Source of the DNA: Candidatus Latescibacterota bacterium
Lineage (GTDB): Bacteria > Latescibacterota > UBA2968
Assembly (NCBI GenBank): GCA_022824945.1
Contig: JAJDYX010000031.1
Location: 124,001-188,000 of the forward strand
Length of the DNA: 64,000 bases
Direction of reading: 5' to 3'
The notes under the pieces were generated by a model. That model saw only the letters and a list, made by a program, of their open reading frames with translations. It made no database searches and had not been told where the DNA came from. A program made the translations under genes and the position numbers. Shown here piece by piece: positions 26,082 through 34,831 of this stretch (positions within the stretch are counted from its first letter, which is position 1; every line of letters starts with the position of its first letter).

Positions 26082-27392
26082 ATGAACCGAATCCTATTAA
26101 AAATAATGCTGCTCGCTTTACTTTTCCCCACCTCTTCGGTTTTGGCCGATGAATGGCCGCAGTGGCGGGGGCCGCACCGGGACGGTGTCTGGAGCGAAAC
26201 CGGGATATTGGAGGCATTTGACGGACCAGAGATCCCGATTCGTTGGCGAGTGCCAATCGGCAGCGGCTATAGCGGCCCGAGCGTCGCTGACGGGCGCGTT
26301 TACGTTACTGACCGTCTCGCGAAACCGAAACAGGTTGAACGGGTTCAATGTTTCGACTGGGAAACAGGTGAATTGATTTGGTCCTTCACGTACGAGTGTG
26401 AATACCGTATTGACTATACCGCCGGGCCTCGAGCCAATGTTATCATTCATGACGGACTCGCTTACGCCTTGGGAGCGATGGGGCATCTTCACTGTTTCGA
26501 TGCCGCAACCGGCGCGTTGAAGTGGAAAAAAGACCTCAACACCGAATACAATATTAAGATGCCCACCTGGGGGATTGCGAGCGCGCCGATTGTCGAAGGT
26601 TCACACCTCATCGTCCAAATCGGTGGCACGCCCGGAGCGTGCATCGTCGCTTTTGACCGCGAAACCGGAGCCGAAAAATGGAAAGCCCTTGAAGACAACG
26701 CATCTTACTCAGCTCCAATTGTGATTACACAGGGTGACGAGCGGGTGCTCGTCTGTTGGACAGGTGAACATATCGCTGGGCTCAACCCACAGACAGGCAG
26801 CACGCATTGGCGCCATCCGTTTCCACCGACTCGTATGGAGATCGGGATCGCAAGTCCCGTTTTTTCTCAAAATGAGTTGTTTATCACTGATTTCTTTGAA
26901 GGCTCGCTGCTGCTGAAACTGAATCCAGATAAGCCGATGATGCAATTCGGTTGGCACCGTAAGGGAAAAAATGAGCGGAACACAGACGCGCTCCATTCCA
27001 CGATGTCAACCCCGATCCGACTCGGCGATTACATTTACGGTGTGGATAGCTATGGGGAACTCCGCTGTCTCGACGCCCGCAACGGCGATCGGATTTGGGA
27101 AGACCTCACCGCGGTTCCGAAAGCGCGCTGGAGCAACATCCATTTTATCAAAAATGGCGATAAGGTCTGGATGTTCAATGAGCGCGGCGAACTCCTGATT
27201 ACAACGCTTTCGCCGGACGGGCTGAATATCATCAGTCGCGCGAAACTGATCGAACCGACGCGCGACCAGTTGAACCGCAGAGGAGGTGTCACGTGGGCGC
27301 ATCCCGCGTTTGCCTATAAACATGTATTCGCCCGAAATGATAAAGAACTGGTTTGTGCCAGTTTGGCGAAAAGCGAAAATAGGAATGATTAA
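26082..27392 (+). CDS. Secreted PQQ-like beta-propeller protein
   Basis: 436 residues with a signal peptide (basic MNRILLK, hydrophobic core to about residue 22, cleavage after SVLA). The mature start DEWPQWRGPHRDGVWSE is typical of PQQ-binding-like propeller proteins from Planctomycetes and related groups. Repeated blades are visible (QVERVQCFDWETGELIW, GHLHCFDAATGALKWKKDL, ACIVAFDRETGAEKWK, LRCLDARNGDRIWEDL). It is probably a periplasmic binding or scaffold protein. No enzyme activity is certain. It lies 28 bases after the sulfatase. Confidence 0.88.
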   Translation: MNRILLKIMLLALLFPTSSVLADEWPQWRGPHRDGVWSETGILEAFDGPEIPIRWRVPIGSGYSGPSVADGRVYVTDRLAKPKQVERVQCFDWETGELIWSFTYECEYRIDYTAGPRANVIIHDGLAYALGAMGHLHCFDAATGALKWKKDLNTEYNIKMPTWGIASAPIVEGSHLIVQIGGTPGACIVAFDRETGAEKWKALEDNASYSAPIVITQGDERVLVCWTGEHIAGLNPQTGSTHWRHPFPPTRMEIGIASPVFSQNELFITDFFEGSLLLKLNPDKPMMQFGWHRKGKNERNTDALHSTMSTPIRLGDYIYGVDSYGELRCLDARNGDRIWEDLTAVPKARWSNIHFIKNGDKVWMFNERGELLITTLSPDGLNIISRAKLIEPTRDQLNRRGGVTWAHPAFAYKHVFARNDKELVCASLAKSENRND

Positions 27393-27500
27393 AGGCAGCG
27401 CTGCCGTGACCGATTTGTTTGCTAATTGACAAAAACTGTGATACATTCGCACTACAGTTTCTACACCCCTTAAAACAACGACAACACAGCGAGGTAAAAA

Positions 27501-28538
27501 ATGGCAGATAAAATTCGCATTGGTATTATTGGTGCGGGTGGTATTTTCCGGAGCCGGCATTTTCCGGGACTGGCAAAAATTGACGATGCCGAAGTCGTGG
27601 CAATATGCAACCGCAGTATAGAAAGCGGAGAAAAGGTAATAGCCGAACAGGGCCTATCAGCCGAAGCCATGACAGACCCACAGGCATTGTTGCACCGGGA
27701 CGATATCGACGCGGTAATGATCGGCACCTGGCCGTACAAGCACTGCGAATTTGTCCTCGCATCCTTAGACGCTGGCAAACACACATTTGTACAGGCCCGC
27801 ATGGCGATGAACTTGCGAGAAGCCCGATTGATGTATGCCAAAAGTCGAGAATCCAATCTCATAACCCAAATTTGTCCAGCACCCCCGTGGAAAGGTGGGC
27901 GTTTCTTGAGGCGGCTCATAGATGAAGGGTATTTGGGCGATCTCTTCCACGTATATGTCCGCGACCTGGGCGGGCGCTATTGGGATACCGAAGAGCCTTT
28001 GCACTGGCGACAAATGGGCCGGTATTCGGGTCTGAATATCCTGGGAATGGGCATTACCGTCGAGCGCGTAGCGCGCCTATTTGGCTATATGTCAACCATA
28101 ACGGCTGAAACTGAAATTTTTACCAGAGAGCGCCCCCTGCCCGATGGGGCAGGCACCGGACCAGTTGAAACACCTGATATGGCGCATGTCATAGGCAAAA
28201 TGGAAAATGGCGCGCGTGCGGCATTTCTGTTTTCGGGCGTCGCGCAATTTGGCGGAAAATCCGTCGTTGAAGCTTATGGCAGCAAAGGCACATTGATCTA
28301 CGACATGGGAACGCAAATCCTCGGCGCAAAAACGGGTGACCGACGTCCACAACAAATTCCCATCCCCGAAGACGAAGCCGCCGAATGGACTGTCGAAGCC
28401 GATTTTATCAATGCCATCAAGGGCGGACCTCAGGGCGATACCAGCTTTTACGAAGGCATGAAATATATGGAATTTACCGAAGCGGTTCACCGCTCGGCAG
28501 AGCGAGGCGGAACTGTTCGGTTGCCTCTGGTAGATTAG
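27501..28538 (+). CDS. Gfo/Idh/MocA family protein with altered catalytic motif (paralogue B)
   Basis: 345 residues, near-identical in its first half to the gene at 20500-21549. The E-K-P catalytic motif is V-Q-A-R-M-A-M-N in both. Shared runs include VMIGTWPYKHCEFVL and the Rossmann start GIIGAGGIFR. The second half has diverged, including the region that contacts substrate (HVYVRDLGGRYWDTEEPLHW here). This suggests a duplication followed by a change of substrate. It begins a compact run of genes that includes the corrinoid module. Confidence 0.82.
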   Translation: MADKIRIGIIGAGGIFRSRHFPGLAKIDDAEVVAICNRSIESGEKVIAEQGLSAEAMTDPQALLHRDDIDAVMIGTWPYKHCEFVLASLDAGKHTFVQARMAMNLREARLMYAKSRESNLITQICPAPPWKGGRFLRRLIDEGYLGDLFHVYVRDLGGRYWDTEEPLHWRQMGRYSGLNILGMGITVERVARLFGYMSTITAETEIFTRERPLPDGAGTGPVETPDMAHVIGKMENGARAAFLFSGVAQFGGKSVVEAYGSKGTLIYDMGTQILGAKTGDRRPQQIPIPEDEAAEWTVEADFINAIKGGPQGDTSFYEGMKYMEFTEAVHRSAERGGTVRLPLVD

Positions 28539-28548
28539 AGGAGATGCA

Positions 28549-29412
28549 GTGATCAGACTTGTGGCATTTGACCTGGATGGAACGATCTTAAATCACAACA
28601 ATACCCCATCGGATGCTTCGATGGCGGCGATTTGCGAATTGTTGGATCGCGGCATAGCTGTAGCGTCTATGAGTGGGCGCAATTTCGAACGCAATCAAAT
28701 CCCGTTTGTAAGCAATCCCAACGTGGCCGACGCGCTCTACGCCGGATGCTATAATGGCGCGATGGTTTTTGCTCCTGAGAAGAATGGCACACGCCAACTC
28801 ATGCACGAACAGCGTTTGCCCGATGACATATTCTTATCGCTGATCCAATATGCCGATGATCGGCTCATGAATTTTGTATATTGCCGCTGTGACATGAATA
28901 GCGAGGGGCCTTGCGAAGTTTATATTACCGACCGCATGACAAAAATGAGCCGCGCGGTAGCCACAATGACCAATATGGTCTATGAAGTCGATGCCGATCT
29001 CGCTCAGCGAATACGCGCGAAAGAATTGGCATCGCCGCCCAAAATAATGCTCTTGCCCAAACCCGGGCAGGCCGATGAGACAGTTGATGAATTAAAAAAT
29101 ATATTTGGCGATCAAATCTACATGGCCTGGGCCGTGGCGGGACGCATCGAAATCATGCACCCGGATGCGAACAAAGGCGCGGCACTCACAGCGATAGCCA
29201 ACCATATTGGCAGCAGCCTCGATGAAGTAATGGCTGTGGGCGATGGCAATAATGATTTACCCATGTTGCGCGCAGCCGGAACTGGTATATTGATGCACAA
29301 TGCAGACGCAGCAACCCATCGCGCAGTGGCCGGGGAAAATATTTTACAAACCGACCACATTGAAAACGATGGTTTTGCCAAAGCCGTGCGCCAATATGTG
29401 CTTGAAAGGTAG
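28549..29412 (+). CDS. Cof-type HAD phosphatase
   Basis: 287 residues, GTG start after AGAGGAG. HAD motifs are AFDLDGTILNHNN, SMSGRNFERN, and VGDGNNDLPMLRAAGTGILM, with HPDANKGAALTAIANHIG in front of it. This layout is typical of Cof/subclass IIB phosphatases acting on sugar phosphates or cofactors such as pyridoxal phosphate or FMN. It is 10 bases after paralogue B and 13 bases before an unknown gene, so it is likely in the same operon. Substrate unknown. Confidence 0.88.
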   Translation: MIRLVAFDLDGTILNHNNTPSDASMAAICELLDRGIAVASMSGRNFERNQIPFVSNPNVADALYAGCYNGAMVFAPEKNGTRQLMHEQRLPDDIFLSLIQYADDRLMNFVYCRCDMNSEGPCEVYITDRMTKMSRAVATMTNMVYEVDADLAQRIRAKELASPPKIMLLPKPGQADETVDELKNIFGDQIYMAWAVAGRIEIMHPDANKGAALTAIANHIGSSLDEVMAVGDGNNDLPMLRAAGTGILMHNADAATHRAVAGENILQTDHIENDGFAKAVRQYVLER

Positions 29413-29425
29413 AGGAAGGATTCTC

Positions 29426-30055
29426 ATGGGACAGACTTTAGATCTTGGTCGGCGAATAGAATTGGTGCCAATGGATACCCATTTTCACGACATCACAATA
29501 GGGCTATATCGGCAAGAAAACGCACAGGGCACGACTTTTCGCGTTCACACATACAGCCAGATAGACGGAGCACAAGCGCGTATAGATTCTGTGAATCATG
29601 CGATGCGAGTCCTGGGAGGCATGGAAGACACAGGCGAGGGATTGCTGCGCTTTCCGTGTGGCGCCACACATCTGCTCTCTGTAAAACGACTATTCATAGA
29701 AGCGTGCAAACTCGGCATAAATGACGATGTATCTATGCGACCATTGACCATACTGGACAAAAAATCGGGATTGCACATTTCCGCAACGCCCCAATCTGAT
29801 GGCGCATACAAAATCACGGCTGACAGCGATGAAAAAGGCGCAGACCGGCGCATTCGATTGGTGGCCGGAGGGCTTGCAAAACTGGGCGAATTGGAACAAG
29901 TAGAAGAAGACCAGGTGCGCTTTGATTGCGGCATGACACACGATCCTCTCATAGGCGTCCTCCTCGTACGCGCCCCCAATGTACGCTCTGTCCTGCGAGA
30001 ATTGGAACAGGCTGCCAGCCGGGGCGTACTCGCTGCCCCAAGCGCGCAAAATTAG
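29426..30055 (+). CDS. Unknown protein with two-fold internal repeat
   Basis: 209 residues; start at ATG 29426 (AGAGGAAGGA upstream). No named domain was recognised. The chain is roughly two copies of one module: MRVLGGMEDTGEGLLRFPCG followed by ATHLLSVKRLFIEACKLG matches LAKLGELEQVEEDQVRFDCG with MTHDPLIGVLLVRAPNVRS. Each copy has a conserved (R)F-x-C-G-x-T-H motif. The Cys and His could hold a metal, or the protein may be structural. It lies immediately before the corrinoid methyltransferase and may be part of that pathway. Confidence 0.6.
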   Translation: MGQTLDLGRRIELVPMDTHFHDITIGLYRQENAQGTTFRVHTYSQIDGAQARIDSVNHAMRVLGGMEDTGEGLLRFPCGATHLLSVKRLFIEACKLGINDDVSMRPLTILDKKSGLHISATPQSDGAYKITADSDEKGADRRIRLVAGGLAKLGELEQVEEDQVRFDCGMTHDPLIGVLLVRAPNVRSVLRELEQAASRGVLAAPSAQN

Positions 30056-30070
30056 GGAATGGAGTCACGT

Positions 30071-31123
30071 ATGCACGACCAGACAAAAAAAACAATGAAA
30101 CCGCGCGACCGCGTATTGGCCGCACTCAATCGGGCACCTGTGGATCGCACCCCAACGTGCAATCCAACTTCGGTTGCAACCGTAGAATTGATGGATCTCG
30201 TAGATGCCCCATTTCCGCAGGCGAACCGCGAACCAGAACTCATGGCGCGGCTGGCTGCAACGGGTTATACCGAACTGGGGTTTGACACGATAATGCCCGT
30301 ATTTACGATTATTCAAGAATCGTCCGCACTGGGATGCAAAATTCAGTGGGAACAAAAAGACAACTGGCCCACAGTAAAAATGAAAGAACCGATCTGGCAC
30401 AAGGCAGATGATATTGAAATCCCATCGAACTTATTGACCCATCCCGATACAAAATGTGTGCTGGACGCGATTGGCATATTGCGAAAAGAATACGGCGACG
30501 AAGTGGCGATTATTGGCAAAACAATGGGGCCCTGGTCTCTGGCGTATCACTGCTTTGGCGTAGAGGATTTTTTGCTCCTATCATTGGACGACCCGGATCA
30601 CACGCGGCAAATTCTGGACAAATTAAAAGAAGTAACCGTCGAATTTGGCGTGGCGCAAATTGAAGCAGGCGCCGACGCTTTGACCCTGCCCGACCACGCA
30701 ACGGGTGATCTGGTCAGCGGCGATTATTACGACCGGTATTTGCGCGAATTGCACATCGAATTTGCCGATCGCATACCCATTCCACTGATTTTACATATAT
30801 GCGGACGCACCGTTGATCGGATGGAATACATCGCGCAAACGGGCATGGCGGCATTCCACTACGACTCCAAAAACAACCCGGATGAGTCAATCGATATTGT
30901 AAAAGAGCGGATCGCCCTGGTGGGCAATATCAACAACCCGGAAACGCTATTCTCAAAAGAGCCGGAAACCGTAAGAGAAGAAGTGTATAAAAACCTGGAC
31001 GCCGGTGTGAATCTAATCGGGCCTGAATGCGCGATCCCTTTGCAGACATCAATTGAAAACTTGAAAGAAATCCCAAAAGCAGTCGTGGATTGGCATGCGG
31101 AGGCAGTGAGCGTTCATGGCTGA
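30071..31123 (+). CDS. Corrinoid-dependent methyltransferase, UroD/MtaA/CmuA-like
   Basis: 350 residues from ATG 30071 (GGAG at 30061-30064; an ATG at 30059 is possible). The barrel matches the uroporphyrinogen decarboxylase family as seen in MtaA and CmuA: KPRDRVLAALNRAPVDRTP, AGADALTLPDHATGDLVSG, ADRIPIPLILHICGRTVDRM (His and Cys metal ligands), and LVGNINNPETLF. These enzymes move methyl groups between a substrate and a corrinoid protein. Neighbouring genes are the corrinoid protein and its activator, so the role here is methyl transfer, not haem synthesis. Its methyl donor cannot be told from sequence. Confidence 0.85.
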   Translation: MHDQTKKTMKPRDRVLAALNRAPVDRTPTCNPTSVATVELMDLVDAPFPQANREPELMARLAATGYTELGFDTIMPVFTIIQESSALGCKIQWEQKDNWPTVKMKEPIWHKADDIEIPSNLLTHPDTKCVLDAIGILRKEYGDEVAIIGKTMGPWSLAYHCFGVEDFLLLSLDDPDHTRQILDKLKEVTVEFGVAQIEAGADALTLPDHATGDLVSGDYYDRYLRELHIEFADRIPIPLILHICGRTVDRMEYIAQTGMAAFHYDSKNNPDESIDIVKERIALVGNINNPETLFSKEPETVREEVYKNLDAGVNLIGPECAIPLQTSIENLKEIPKAVVDWHAEAVSVHG

Positions 31124-31877
31124 ATTATCCGATATTCAAAATGATTTTATCAAAGAGGAAATAGAAGAGTTTTTAGAACGCCCCGATGAGATCCAGCGCA
31201 ATATCGATCTGTTCTCAAATGCGAGCCCCGAGATGCAGGCAATTGCCGCCGCATTGATCGATGGCGCGCATCACGATGTCGATCAATTGACGCGTGAAGC
31301 CCTGGACGCAGGCGTGGGTGCGCTGGAAATTATGGACGATGGATTGATCGCCGGCATGGGCATTGTGGGGATTAAATTTAGAGAAAATTTTATTTTTGTA
31401 CCCGAAGTCCTCGCGTGCGCCCGGGCAATGAAAGCGGGAATGGCGCATATTGAACCCATCTTGTCAGCCTCGGGCGTCGATCCGGCAGGTACGGTCATTA
31501 TGGGCACGGTGAAGGGCGATTTGCACGATATTGGCAAAAATTTGTGTATCATGATGTTGCGCGGCGCCGGGTTTATCGTCCACGACCTCGGCGTGGATAC
31601 ATCCGAAGACGAATTTATGGATGCCGTGGAAGAACACGAAGCCAATTTGCTGGGCATGTCGGCACTGTTGACCACGACAATGCCGAATATGGGTAAGACA
31701 ATTGAGGCATTTATCGACGAAGATTTGCGAGACGATGTAAAAATTATGGTAGGCGGTGCCCCTGTGACACAGGAATTTGCCGACGACATGGGTGCGGATG
31801 GATACGGTGAAAACGCCCTGGACTGTGTGGAACTGGCTGTGCAACTGTTGAAGGAGTGGGAGGAGGAGAATGCGTAA
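31116..31877 (+). CDS. Corrinoid (cobalamin-binding) protein
   Basis: 253 residues. The B12-binding motif is D-L-H-D-I-G-x-N (GTVKGDLHDIG, Asp135 and His137), with the later SALLTTTMPNMGKTIEAF and KIMVGGAPVTQEFADDMGAD segments of the Rossmann-like fold. The N-terminal ~110 residues form the helical cap domain as in MtaC/MtbC and MetH. It overlaps the UroD-like gene by 8 bases and the activase by 8 bases. It would carry the methyl-cobalt intermediate between two methyltransferases. The C-terminal tail KEWEEENA is acidic. Confidence 0.92.
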   Translation: MAELSDIQNDFIKEEIEEFLERPDEIQRNIDLFSNASPEMQAIAAALIDGAHHDVDQLTREALDAGVGALEIMDDGLIAGMGIVGIKFRENFIFVPEVLACARAMKAGMAHIEPILSASGVDPAGTVIMGTVKGDLHDIGKNLCIMMLRGAGFIVHDLGVDTSEDEFMDAVEEHEANLLGMSALLTTTMPNMGKTIEAFIDEDLRDDVKIMVGGAPVTQEFADDMGADGYGENALDCVELAVQLLKEWEEENA

Positions 31878-33798
31878 ACCCCAAAAAATAGATCGAGAAG
31901 CCTATCAAAAGCGGCTGGATCGCATGTCTGAAATTTTTTCAGATATTGTCCAGCATGCCGATGAACAGGCGCAGATGCGCTGTCCCTACAAAAATAAGGA
32001 CGACGAATGCACGGCCAAATTTGGATGTAAATTCCAGCGAAAACCAGCGCCCAACCGGGCGCTTTTTCAATGTGCCAGCAACGATAACCTCGACTATCGC
32101 ACGGCCTGGGAAACAGATCCAGATGCCTATCAGGAGATGAAGACCGCGCTCAAAGGGCGAAAAAAGCGTCGTAAAAAAAAGGGAACAGGCACAATTACAC
32201 ACATGGGCAAGGTGCAACAACTCGAAGCTCGGAAGACGATATTTGATTATGCCGACGATCTGGCCGTTCAGGTTCCAACGTCGTGTTTCCGGTCGGGGAT
32301 ATGCCATGAATGCGTGGTAGAAATTACAAAGGGCGAAGAGAGCCTGTGCCCCAAAACCGAAGCGGAAGCCTTCTTAAAAGACAATTACCGATTGGCCTGT
32401 CAGGCCGAAGTCGTAGATTTAGATGCAGAAGTTGAATTTGTGCCCCTGCGCCGCGCGCCTCAAATTTTGACCTTAAGCCAGAAAAAAGAAATTGATCTCG
32501 ACCCCGTGGTAACGCGCCGTGGAGACCGGGTATTCTACGACGGAGAAGACATCGATCGGTTTCGGGGACACATCTATGGGCTGGCAATTGATGTGGGCAC
32601 CACGACAATCGTGATGGACCTCGTAGATCTGGAATCTGGCGAGAGTATTGCTAATGCATCTTATGAAAATCCCCAGCGCTTTGGCGGCAGCGATATCATG
32701 TATCGCATTTCCTATGATGGCGAATATCCAAATGAGCTGTGGAAGGCACTGGTAAATGCGATCAACCACGAAATTCTCGTACTGTGTGAAAAATTGGGGT
32801 TTGAGCGACAGGAAATTTACGAAATTGTCGTAGCTGGCAATGCCACCATGCGGGATATGTTTTTCAGGCTCGATGTGCAGAGCATCGGTCAAAAGCCCTA
32901 TAAATCTCAAATAGAACACGAATATCTGGCCGGAGAGCGAAAAACAACCGCCCTTTACGAAAGCAGCAGGCGGTTGGGCATTCGGGCAAACCCCAAAGCG
33001 CGGGTATATGGCATGCCCCTTATAGCAAGCCATGTAGGCGGTGATGTCGCAGCGGATATGCTGGCCGTAGAAATGGGTGATCAGGACGAAGTATTCATGC
33101 TTGTCGATGTAGGCACCAATACCGAGGTCGTAGTGGGCAATCGAGACCGGTTGGTAGCGGCATCATGTCCGGCGGGACCGGCATTTGAAGGCGGCGGCAT
33201 TGCATGTGGTATGCCCGGGCAAGATGGTGCGATTGAATCGATGGTGTGGGAAAATGGTCAGTTTAATTATCGCGTAATTGGCGACGGTCCACCCCAGGGG
33301 CTGTGCGGCTCTGGGCTAATCGATTTGTTGGCCGCGCTCCGGCAACATGATATGATGACGGAAAAGGGCGTATTTGCCGACCGCAAGCAATATGAAATGA
33401 TGGTGGTGCCCGAACACGGCATTGCGCTGTCGCGCGAAGATGCGAGCAATCTGGCTCAGGCCAAGGCTGCAAATTATTGTGGGCAATTACTCGTCATGCG
33501 CGAATTTGGCATTGCCCCCGACCAGATCCATCGGCTTTATCTATCCGGTGGTTTTGCCAATTACGTAAATGTGCAAAATGCGATTGACATCGGTTTTCTC
33601 GCACCCGTGCCACAAGAGCGCATTGAAAAGGTGGGAAATGCCGCGATATTGGGCGCAAGAACAACCCTCCTCTCGCGGAAACGACGCGACGAGTTAGAGC
33701 GCCTTGTGAAACGGATTGAGCATGTGGAACTGGAGACAAAGCCAGACTTTTTTGACGTATTTGTCGAAGGGTGTCAGTTTAAGAGGATGACAGTATGA
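31870..33798 (+). CDS. Corrinoid-activation protein (RACo-like, ASKHA/DUF4445, 2Fe-2S) with extra cysteine-rich N-terminus
   Basis: 642 residues that probably re-reduce an oxidised cobalt centre in an ATP-dependent way. A [2Fe-2S] ferredoxin domain has Cys139, 145, 148 and 177 (TSCFRSGICHEC, LACQA). The ASKHA part includes YGLAIDVGTTTIVMDL, VVAGNATMRDMFF, MLVDVGTNTEVV, GLCGSGLIDLLA, LYLSGGFANYVN and VGNAAILGA. The N-terminal ~100 residues are unusual. They contain four more cysteines (38, 47, 53, 68) and a lysine/arginine stretch (GRKKRRKKKG). It overlaps both neighbours by 8 and 4 bases, so all are translated together. Confidence 0.9.
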   Translation: MRKPQKIDREAYQKRLDRMSEIFSDIVQHADEQAQMRCPYKNKDDECTAKFGCKFQRKPAPNRALFQCASNDNLDYRTAWETDPDAYQEMKTALKGRKKRRKKKGTGTITHMGKVQQLEARKTIFDYADDLAVQVPTSCFRSGICHECVVEITKGEESLCPKTEAEAFLKDNYRLACQAEVVDLDAEVEFVPLRRAPQILTLSQKKEIDLDPVVTRRGDRVFYDGEDIDRFRGHIYGLAIDVGTTTIVMDLVDLESGESIANASYENPQRFGGSDIMYRISYDGEYPNELWKALVNAINHEILVLCEKLGFERQEIYEIVVAGNATMRDMFFRLDVQSIGQKPYKSQIEHEYLAGERKTTALYESSRRLGIRANPKARVYGMPLIASHVGGDVAADMLAVEMGDQDEVFMLVDVGTNTEVVVGNRDRLVAASCPAGPAFEGGGIACGMPGQDGAIESMVWENGQFNYRVIGDGPPQGLCGSGLIDLLAALRQHDMMTEKGVFADRKQYEMMVVPEHGIALSREDASNLAQAKAANYCGQLLVMREFGIAPDQIHRLYLSGGFANYVNVQNAIDIGFLAPVPQERIEKVGNAAILGARTTLLSRKRRDELERLVKRIEHVELETKPDFFDVFVEGCQFKRMTV

Positions 33799-34793
33799 AG
33801 ACTTTTGCAGAACGCCTCGCAGATGACCAGCCAATGGTGTATGACGGCGGGTTTGGGTCTCAATTATTTGCACACGGGGTGAATCTGGCAAACAGTTCCA
33901 TCGCCAATCTATCGCATCCCGACGAGGTTGTGGCAGTGCATCGCGCATATATCAATGCGGGTGCAAACGCCATCGGCACGAACACATTTGTGGTATCCCC
34001 TCTCCATCTTGAGATGGCCGATGCAGATGAGGATGATGCAGAGCGCTTAACAGAATTAGCTGTCCAACACGCGCGGCAAGCCGTTGAAGAAAGCGGGAAA
34101 GATGTTTATGTAGGTGGCTCCATCGGCCCCTCCCCCGGTGCTATCGAAGCCGATGCCGGCGATACGGTTTTTGGCATTCCCAATGCAGATGTGCGATCAG
34201 CCCACGCGCGCGTGATCTCTGCCATGGTCAAAGGCGGCGTCGATTTTTTTGTCATAGAAACGCAATTTTCCGCCAAAGAAGCGGCAATCGCCGTTGACAT
34301 TGCGCGGCAGACGGGCTTGCCCATCGCCGTGAATATGACGTATAAATTCACAAAAGATCGCAAAACAGGCGAATTGATTTACCGAACTGACTGGGGCTTT
34401 TCGCCCGGCGATGTGCTGGACATTTTGGCAAGTGGCGAATTTTCAAATGGCGACAATCTGCTCGACGACGTGCAACTCCTGGGCCTGAACTGCGGCGCAG
34501 AAACGCGCAATACAGATCACACGGGCATGCCCTATGCAATTGAGGGCACAGTGCAAATGCAAAAAGCACTTGCGAATCGCGGCATTGAAAACAAGCGCTT
34601 GATGGCATATCCCAATGCGGGCTTACCCACCCTGGACAAAGTCACCAAACAGGCGTCGTATTCGCAAGGCCCAGAAGACATGGCACAACATGTCGAAGAC
34701 TTATTGGACGCCGGTGGATTCTTAATAGGCGGATGTTGCGGAACAACGCCCGATCACATTCGGGCATTTCGCAATATCGTAGATGCGCGTTAG
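33795..34793 (+). CDS. Homocysteine S-methyltransferase family protein
   Basis: 332 residues. The barrel has PMVYDGGFGSQLF, NAIGTNTFVVSPLHL, VGGSIGPSP, FFVIETQFS and the zinc-binding cysteines GLNCGAET and GGCCGTTPDHI. This matches the methyl-acceptor half of MetH/BHMT enzymes. Directly after the corrinoid protein and activator (ATGA overlap), it would take the methyl group from the corrinoid protein and give it to homocysteine to make methionine. That assignment is an inference from operon order plus the zinc motif. The full-length MetH gene was not seen in the window. Confidence 0.85.
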   Translation: MKTFAERLADDQPMVYDGGFGSQLFAHGVNLANSSIANLSHPDEVVAVHRAYINAGANAIGTNTFVVSPLHLEMADADEDDAERLTELAVQHARQAVEESGKDVYVGGSIGPSPGAIEADAGDTVFGIPNADVRSAHARVISAMVKGGVDFFVIETQFSAKEAAIAVDIARQTGLPIAVNMTYKFTKDRKTGELIYRTDWGFSPGDVLDILASGEFSNGDNLLDDVQLLGLNCGAETRNTDHTGMPYAIEGTVQMQKALANRGIENKRLMAYPNAGLPTLDKVTKQASYSQGPEDMAQHVEDLLDAGGFLIGGCCGTTPDHIRAFRNIVDAR

Positions 34794-34831
34794 GACTATT
34801 TTTACACCGATTTAAACTCGAGGATTTGTTT

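Noticed and set aside
27426..27431. TTGACA upstream of the oxidoreductase at 27501, considered as a promoter
   Set aside because: No acceptable -10 element occurs at 15-19 bases downstream; only half of the signal is present.
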